10,168 nt of DNA. It comes from Desulfovibrio sp. UBA6121. Lineage in GTDB: Bacteria; Desulfobacterota; Desulfovibrionia; Desulfovibrionales; Desulfovibrionaceae. Positions 6,007 to 10,168 of this stretch are shown in pieces. The DNA is taken from assembly GCA_002422505.1 (NCBI GenBank), contig DIVX01000013.1, positions 8,222 to 18,389 of the forward strand. Direction: 5' to 3'. Under the pieces are notes generated by a model, which saw nothing but the letters and a program-made list of their open reading frames with translations, did no database searches and was not told the DNA's origin. A program made the translations under genes and the position numbers. Within the stretch, counting starts at the first letter, position 1. Each line of letters opens with the position of its first letter.

Positions 6007-7041
6007 ATGTCGCTCCGCCTGCGCAATCCGCTCAAGATGCTGCGCAGCAAAGCCATAGCCATAGACTTCGGCACAGGCCAAACGATAATCGCCAGCCCCA
6101 CCGGCGAGGTGCTTTTGCAGGAGCCCACGGTGGTTGCCCTGGAGCAGGGCGGCTGCACGGTCATCGTCACCGGGGCCGAGGCCAAAACATATCTGGGTAA
6201 AACGCCGGATCGCATCCACGTGGCCCGGCCCGTGGAAGCTGGCGGCATTGTCGATTATGAGGCCGCGCGCGAGTTGCTGCGCCGTTTTCTGGCCCAGGTG
6301 CTGCCGGACGACGGCGTGCGCGTCAAGGCCTGCGTGGTGGTTCCACACAGCTTGACGGAACTGGAGAAGCGCACCATTCTGGATTGCTGCAAGGCGGCCG
6401 GAGTCTCCAAGGCCCAGTTGGTGAGCGCGCCCCTGGCCGCTGCCGTCGGCGCCGGGCTCGACATCACCCAGCCCAAGGGACGCCTGCTCCTTGGCATCGG
6501 CGCCGGGCTGGCCGAGGCCTCGGTCATCTGCCTGGCGGATATCGTCCACTCCGAGAGCAGCAAATGCGGCGGCTTGGCCTTTCACGACGCCGTATCCCGG
6601 CACTTGAGCGCCGCACACCAAATCTCCATCGGCGAAAACATGGCCGAACTGGCGACCTTGAACTTGGCCTACGCCGCCCCGGCCGAAGCAAAACGCGAAA
6701 TGACCATCACCGGCAAATACGCCGCAACCGGCACGCCCTGTTCCCTGGAGCTGACCCAGGCAGACCTTGCGGGGGCCCTCGACGCGCCCCTGGCCGAACT
6801 GGAAGCCCTTGTGCGCAGCGTTATGGAACACGCCCCGGCGGAGCTTGTGGCCGACATAGGCGAAACCGGCCTGCTGCTGTACGGCGGCGCGGCCCAACTG
6901 TGCGGGCTTGACCGCCACCTTTCGCAGCGGCTCAATTTGCGCGTGGTTCTTGCGCCAGAACCGGACCATGCGGCCATTCGCGGAGCCGCCGCCGCCCTGC
7001 GCCCGGACCTGCACTTCCGCAAGATCCTGCTGCGCGCATGA
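6007..7041 (+). CDS. Divergent MreB-like actin-family protein with degraded nucleotide-binding motifs
   Basis: This 344-residue protein is colinear with MreB along its whole length. Phosphate-1 loop is DFGTGQT (20-26). Next come EPTVVAL, a GGIVDYEAARELLRRFL segment, VVVPHSLTELEKRTI and PLAAAVGAGLDIT. The region of the adenosine motif reads LYGGAAQLCGLDRHL (291-305), and the C-terminus is APEPDHAAIRGAA. MreB forms membrane-bound filaments that guide the elongation peptidoglycan machinery in rod-shaped cells. Here the phosphate-2 loop, normally DIGGGTTE, reads GIGAGLAE (163-170), and the Glu before the PMAAA-type motif is A141. The invariant Asp, Thr and the hydrolysis-site Glu are thus missing. 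It is probably a second, specialised MreB paralogue with weak or no ATPase activity. The basic N-terminus (RLRNPLKMLR) could be a membrane-binding helix. The stop overlaps the next start by ATGA. Confidence 0.85.
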   Translation: MSLRLRNPLKMLRSKAIAIDFGTGQTIIASPTGEVLLQEPTVVALEQGGCTVIVTGAEAKTYLGKTPDRIHVARPVEAGGIVDYEAARELLRRFLAQVLPDDGVRVKACVVVPHSLTELEKRTILDCCKAAGVSKAQLVSAPLAAAVGAGLDITQPKGRLLLGIGAGLAEASVICLADIVHSESSKCGGLAFHDAVSRHLSAAHQISIGENMAELATLNLAYAAPAEAKREMTITGKYAATGTPCSLELTQADLAGALDAPLAELEALVRSVMEHAPAELVADIGETGLLLYGGAAQLCGLDRHLSQRLNLRVVLAPEPDHAAIRGAAAALRPDLHFRKILLRA

Positions 7042-7856
7042 CCAGCCCAGCCTTTGTCATAAGCCCGGAACTCATCGCCGGGGCCGAAGCCGCCCTGCGC
7101 GAGGCAGGCGCGCTCATCCGCGAGCACAACCAGCGCCCGCGCAACATCCGCTGCAAAACAAGCATCAAGGACCTCGTCACCGAGACGGACGGCGCGGTGG
7201 AGCAATTGCTGCGCGGCAGCCTGGGCGCGCTGGTCCCGCAGGCTTTTTTCCTGGGCGAGGAAGGCAGCCCGGACCAGGGGCTTGCCGGGTTGGCCTGGGT
7301 GGTGGACCCCCTGGACGGCACCACAAATTTCGCCCATGGCGTGCCCTTTGTGGCCACCTCCGTAGCCTTGTGCCTTGAGGGAGCGCCGCTTTTGGGCCTG
7401 GTGAACCTGCCGCTTCTGGACGAACTGTTCGTTGCGGCCAGGGGCCAGGGCGCGCGCCTGAACGGACGGCCCATCCACGTGTCCCAGGTGGACGCCCTGG
7501 AGGCCGCGCTAGTGGCCACGGGCTTTCCCTATCGCATAGAGGAACACAAGGACGCGATTTTGCGCCAGCTGGCCCTGGCCCTGCCCGCCACCCAAGGCGT
7601 GCGCCGGGCCGGAGCCGCCGCGCTGGATTTGGCCTTTGTGGCCTGTGGCCGCTACGAGGGATTTTTCGAGTTCGCCCTGAACCCCTGGGACACAGCTGCC
7701 GGGGTGCTGCTGGTGCAGGAGGCCGGGGGCCGCGTGGGGGTGATGACCGGGCCGGAGCCCTACCGCCTGGGCGGGCCGAACATCCTGGCCGCCAACGCCG
7801 CCCTGTTCGCCCCCCTGCAGCAGTTGCTTACGGCCTCCGCCGCCACAGACCTTTGA
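7038..7856 (+). CDS. Inositol monophosphatase family protein (SuhB-like)
   Basis: This 272-residue protein carries all the metal-binding motifs of the family: KDLVTETD (44-51), GEE (73-75), WVVDPLDGTTNF with D90 and D93, and WDTAAGVLLVQEAGG with D218. Family knowledge: these Mg-dependent, Li-sensitive enzymes hydrolyse inositol-1-phosphate and related sugar or nucleotide phosphates; E. coli SuhB also works in rRNA transcription antitermination. The substrate here is not determined by sequence; a 3'(2'),5'-bisphosphate nucleotidase is another possibility within the superfamily. The start overlaps the MreB-like stop by 4 nt (ATGA), indicating translational coupling. The last 29 nt overlap the convergent Nudix-like gene, so no terminator separates them. 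Confidence 0.92.
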   Translation: MTSPAFVISPELIAGAEAALREAGALIREHNQRPRNIRCKTSIKDLVTETDGAVEQLLRGSLGALVPQAFFLGEEGSPDQGLAGLAWVVDPLDGTTNFAHGVPFVATSVALCLEGAPLLGLVNLPLLDELFVAARGQGARLNGRPIHVSQVDALEAALVATGFPYRIEEHKDAILRQLALALPATQGVRRAGAAALDLAFVACGRYEGFFEFALNPWDTAAGVLLVQEAGGRVGVMTGPEPYRLGGPNILAANAALFAPLQQLLTASAATDL

Positions 7857-8376
7857 GGTTCATGGCCTCGGCCAGGAGCAGAAAGCGCGGCGAAACCAGC
7901 TCGCGGAAATCGCGCAGCAGGCAGCCCAGTTCCTCGGCAGAAAAGCTGTAGTCCCCGGATTCGCGGTCCTGCGCGCCCGGGGTGACTGCTTCCGGCCTGG
8001 TAAGGCTGTAGACCTGCAGGAACTCGTTGTTGTTTTCCGGTTGGGCGGGCAGTTCCAGCACGGGCCGCAAACGCTCGGCGTGGATGCCAAGCTCGGAAAG
8101 AAGCGAGCGCGTGGCCGCGTCGTGAACAGCCTCTCTGGCGAGCACGGGACCGCGGACGGGCACGTCCCAACGCCCAAGCTTGCCGCTGGGCGATTCCGGC
8201 CTTCTGCGCAGGCTCAGCCGTCCCTGCTCGTCAAAAAGCAGCACCACCACCGCGCGGTGGCGCAGCTTCTGGCGCGCGGCCTCGGCCACGGGCAACACAG
8301 CCACCACCCGGCGCTCGACGTCGAGAATCTCCACCAGCGGGGGGGAGGAGGGCGGGGCGGTTTGCAGAGCGGCCAT
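7828..8376 (-). CDS. Nudix-fold protein with degenerate Nudix box
   Basis: This 182-residue protein has an N-terminal VEILDVERRVVAVLP strand pair. Next come LRHRAVVVLLFDEQGRLSLRRR and GRWDVPVRGPV, resembling YfcD/IPP-isomerase-like Nudix hydrolases. The Nudix box should read G-x5-E-x7-RE-U-x-EE-x-G-U. Here it is G76-x5-E82-x7-R90-S91-L-L-S94-E95-L-G97-I. Two metal-binding glutamates are replaced by Ser. The fold is therefore likely, but pyrophosphohydrolase activity is doubtful. The substrate is unknown. The ATG at 8376 is preceded by AAGGAG at 11 nt, rather long spacing. The frame is open far upstream across rimI and tpiA, but that is antisense shadow. It is divergent from rimI (75-nt gap) and overlaps the phosphatase gene tail to tail by 29 nt. 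Confidence 0.8.
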   Translation of the reverse strand: MAALQTAPPSSPPLVEILDVERRVVAVLPVAEAARQKLRHRAVVVLLFDEQGRLSLRRRPESPSGKLGRWDVPVRGPVLAREAVHDAATRSLLSELGIHAERLRPVLELPAQPENNNEFLQVYSLTRPEAVTPGAQDRESGDYSFSAEELGCLLRDFRELVSPRFLLLAEAMNLKGLWRRRP

Positions 8377-8451
8377 GGCGAAACATTCTCCTTTGGCAAC
8401 AAGACGGATTGCGCCGCAGGCGCGGCCCACAAATAGCAGGACGCGTGCCGA

Positions 8452-8928
8452 ATGCAAACCAGTAGCTGCGCACTTCTCAAAGTGGCCGACATTGAAGACG
8501 TGATGGCGCTGGAGGCCCAGTGCTTCCGCACCCGCTGGACGCGCGAACAGTTTTTGCTGGGGCTGGAGCGCGGGGCCTTCCGCATTTATGGCATCCGGGA
8601 GGGCAACCGCGAAGGCAGCTCTCTGGTAGCCTATGTGGCCTTTTCGCTCATTGCGCGGGAAATGGAGATAATGAACATCGCCACGCACCCGGAGCACCGC
8701 CGCAAGGGCTACGCGGCCCTGCTGCTGGCCAAGGCCCTGGAAACCTGCCGCCAGGAACAGGCCCAGGAAGGCTTCCTGGAGGTGCGTTGCACCAACCTTG
8801 GGGCCATTGACCTTTACAAAAAATTCGGGTTTACCCAAGTGGGCACTCGCAAAAATTATTACCCAGATAATAAAGAGGACGCGCTGCTGTTCAAGCTGGA
8901 CTTTCCCGTTGCGGCGCGCAGCAGATAG
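8452..8928 (+). CDS. rimI: Ribosomal-protein-alanine N-acetyltransferase RimI
   Basis: This 158-residue GNAT protein has MEIMNIATHPEHRRKGYAALLL (71-92), in which RRKGYA binds acetyl-CoA. LEVRCTN follows with E110 as the general base, then AIDLYKKFGF and RKNYYPDNKEDALL with Y136/Y137 as the general acid region. These match E. coli RimI motif by motif. Family knowledge: RimI acetylates the N-terminal alanine of ribosomal protein S18; some homologues also acetylate other N-termini. The ATG at 8452 has a modest AGGA about 10 nt upstream. tpiA follows 51 nt downstream on the same strand, so cotranscription is plausible. The N-terminus is Cys-containing but otherwise ordinary. Confidence 0.9.
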   Translation: MQTSSCALLKVADIEDVMALEAQCFRTRWTREQFLLGLERGAFRIYGIREGNREGSSLVAYVAFSLIAREMEIMNIATHPEHRRKGYAALLLAKALETCRQEQAQEGFLEVRCTNLGAIDLYKKFGFTQVGTRKNYYPDNKEDALLFKLDFPVAARSR

Positions 8929-8979
8929 GCACACGAACACGAGCCGGGGCGCACGCCCCCCGACACCGGAGCAGAGCGC

Positions 8980-9735
8980 ATGAAGAAGCTTTTTGCCGCC
9001 AACTGGAAGATGCACAAAACCCAGGCCGAGGCCAGACAAAGCGCCGAGGAACTGGTCCGCCTCGCCGGAGCCGCGCTCCCGGCCGGGCGCGAAGTGCTGG
9101 TGATTCCGCCTTGTACCGCCCTGGCCGCCACCGCCAGCGGCTTTGCCGGTGCGCAGAACTTCCTTGTGGGGGCACAGAATTTCTACCCCGCCACCCACGG
9201 GGCCTTCACCGGCGAGATTTCGCCCGCCATGCTCCTGGACGCCGGGGCCGCCTGGGCGCTTACAGGCCACTCGGAGCGTCGGCACGTGCTGGGCGAAAGC
9301 GACGAGTTCGTCGGCCAGAAGACTGCCTTTGGCCTGGCCGCAGGGCTCAAAATAATCCTCTGCGTGGGGGAAAAGATTGAGGAACGCCAGGGGAAACGTT
9401 TGGTGGAGGTGCTCACCCGGCAGCTTACCGTGGGGCTTGCGGCTGTCCCGCGCGATTGCGACCCGCAGGACCTTTGCGTGGCCTACGAGCCTGTCTGGGC
9501 CATTGGCACCGGGCTGGTCGCAGGCCCTGCGGAAATACTGGAGGCCCACGCCCTGGTGCGCTCCCTGCTTGCAGGCGTGTTCGGCCCAGCAGGCCAGCAA
9601 ATACGCATCCTTTATGGAGGAAGCGTCAAACCCGACAACGCGCCGGAGATCATTGCCCTTGACAATGTCGATGGTGTGCTGGTAGGAGGCGCGAGCTTGA
9701 AGGCTGACGACTTCAGCCGCATCGTCCTTGCTTAA
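8980..9735 (+). CDS. tpiA: Triosephosphate isomerase
   Basis: The full-length 251-residue TIM barrel has every catalytic element: AANWKMHK with N8 and K10, GHSERR with the electrophilic H97, and CVAYEPVWAIGTG with the base E170 and the flexible loop 6. Phosphate-binding YGGSVKPDN and DGVLVGGASLKADDF close the barrel. It interconverts dihydroxyacetone phosphate and glyceraldehyde-3-phosphate in the cytoplasm during glycolysis and gluconeogenesis, supplying the substrate of the GapN-like enzyme at the left edge. GGAG lies 8 nt before the ATG. It is 51 nt after rimI and 32 nt before secG, in one apparent transcription unit. No unusual residues were seen. Confidence 0.97.
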   Translation: MKKLFAANWKMHKTQAEARQSAEELVRLAGAALPAGREVLVIPPCTALAATASGFAGAQNFLVGAQNFYPATHGAFTGEISPAMLLDAGAAWALTGHSERRHVLGESDEFVGQKTAFGLAAGLKIILCVGEKIEERQGKRLVEVLTRQLTVGLAAVPRDCDPQDLCVAYEPVWAIGTGLVAGPAEILEAHALVRSLLAGVFGPAGQQIRILYGGSVKPDNAPEIIALDNVDGVLVGGASLKADDFSRIVLA

Positions 9736-9755
9736 AGGACGCACAGGCATCACGC

Positions 9756-9761
9756 GAGGAG
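9756..9761 (+). promoter_or_regulatory. Ribosome binding site for the TTG start of secG
   Basis: GAGGAG ends 6 nt before TTG at 9768. No in-frame ATG is near, and the family N-terminus begins at this codon, so the site decides the start. Confidence 0.8.
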
Positions 9762-9767
9762 AAAGCG

Positions 9768-10136
9768 TTGCAAACCCTTGTTCTGACCATTCATATTCTG
9801 ACGTGCGTCTTTCTGGTGATCTTCGTCCTTCTGCAGTCCGGACAGGAAGGCATGGGCGTCATCTTCGGCGGCGGCTCTGGTTCCGTGTTCGGCAGCACCG
9901 GCGCGGGCGGGCTGCTCGTGCGCATCACCGGCGTTCTGGCCGCAATTTTTCTTGTTACCTCTCTTGCATACAATATCTTGACAAAGCCTAGTGCTTTGGG
10001 AGATAGTACTCTGATGACGCAGGGCGCCGCGGGAATCGCCGCACCGGCCCCTGCACCGGCTCCCATCCCAGGCGGCGTCTCCTTCGAGGAGAAGTCTTTG
10101 CCCAAGCCGGGCGAACCTGCCGGGGAGCAAAAGTAA
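9768..10136 (+). CDS. secG: Preprotein translocase subunit SecG
   Basis: This 122-residue membrane protein begins with TTG. It has two hydrophobic segments (about 3-22 and 50-69) flanking the family hallmark: LLQSGQEGMGVIFGGGSG (21-38), then VFGSTGAGGLL. Family knowledge: SecG is the small auxiliary subunit of SecYEG and assists SecA-driven protein export across the inner membrane. The C-terminal tail is an Ala/Pro-rich linker (PAPAPAPIP around residues 93-101) ending in a charged stretch, longer than the core requires and common in this protein. It is 32 nt after tpiA and 8 nt before a tRNA-Leu gene, so the tRNA may be processed from a secG transcript. Confidence 0.95.
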   Translation: MQTLVLTIHILTCVFLVIFVLLQSGQEGMGVIFGGGSGSVFGSTGAGGLLVRITGVLAAIFLVTSLAYNILTKPSALGDSTLMTQGAAGIAAPAPAPAPIPGGVSFEEKSLPKPGEPAGEQK

Positions 10137-10144
10137 GACCTCTT

Positions 10145-10168
10145 GCCGGGGTGGTGGAATTGGTAGAC
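10145..10168 (+). tRNA. tRNA-Leu, 5' part (cut by window end)
   Basis: The 24 bases begin with an acceptor arm GCCGGGG and continue into a D-arm GUGGUGGAAUUGGUAGAC, closely resembling E. coli leuU. The anticodon is outside the window, so the isoacceptor cannot be read. A secG-tRNA-Leu order is also known from E. coli. Confidence 0.85.

Noticed and set aside
5749..7014. 421-residue minus-strand frame opposite the MreB-like gene
   Set aside because: It is low-complexity Gly/Ala/Arg-rich shadow coding with no start signal, opposite a protein colinear with MreB.
8939..8962. GGGGC/GCCCC hairpin between rimI and tpiA as a terminator
   Set aside because: The stem is short, with no T run after it, and the genes appear cotranscribed.
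7828..9753. Single 641-residue minus-strand frame covering the Nudix-like gene, rimI and tpiA
   Set aside because: Only the C-terminal 182 residues have family character; the rest is antisense to two well-supported genes and arises from GC-rich codon bias.

Overview
This window is high-GC, densely coded bacterial chromosome with no mobile elements, CRISPR array or phage genes. The organism is Gram-negative, because it carries the periplasmic lipoprotein carrier LolA and a lipid A/lysophospholipid-type acyltransferase. The set of families (a GapN-type aldehyde dehydrogenase, an aminothiazoline-carboxylate-hydrolase-like protein, a small Cys-rich DUF6485-type protein, a divergent MreB) suggests a sulfate-reducing deltaproteobacterium of the Desulfovibrionales. 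That placement is inferred from gene content; no rRNA is present to confirm it.

Region 1 (1-1936, minus strand) is a likely co-directional group. In transcription order it holds an ATC-hydrolase-family protein, a Rid-family protein lacking the catalytic arginine, and a GapN-like dehydrogenase that runs off the left edge. A hairpin and a run of nine C (G9 on the plus strand) lie between the last two. Region 2 (2021-3442) has lolA on the plus strand converging on an rRNA pseudouridine synthase with only 3 nt between their stop codons. Next comes a 326-base non-coding stretch that is AT-rich at its left end, then a DUF374-type acyltransferase (3769-4422). A bidirectional terminator separates this gene from convergent gcvT (minus, GTG start at 5611).

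Region 3 (5727-7856, plus) is a compact operon: a small Cys-rich protein, a divergent MreB-like actin homologue whose nucleotide-binding motifs are eroded, and an inositol-monophosphatase/SuhB-family enzyme joined to it by an ATGA overlap. A good sigma70-like promoter precedes it, and an 8-bp inverted repeat overlaps the -35. Convergent to it is a Nudix-fold gene with a degenerate Nudix box, overlapping the 3' end of the phosphatase gene by 29 nt.

Region 4 (8452-10168, plus) is housekeeping: rimI, tpiA, secG (TTG start) and the first 24 nt of a tRNA-Leu gene. A secG-tRNA-Leu junction is also found in enterobacteria.

Most genes belong to known families. The items most worth a second look are the pseudo-enzyme-like changes in three proteins (MreB-like, Nudix, Rid), the Cys-rich/MreB/phosphatase operon, and the G9 tract with hairpin ahead of the gapN-like gene.
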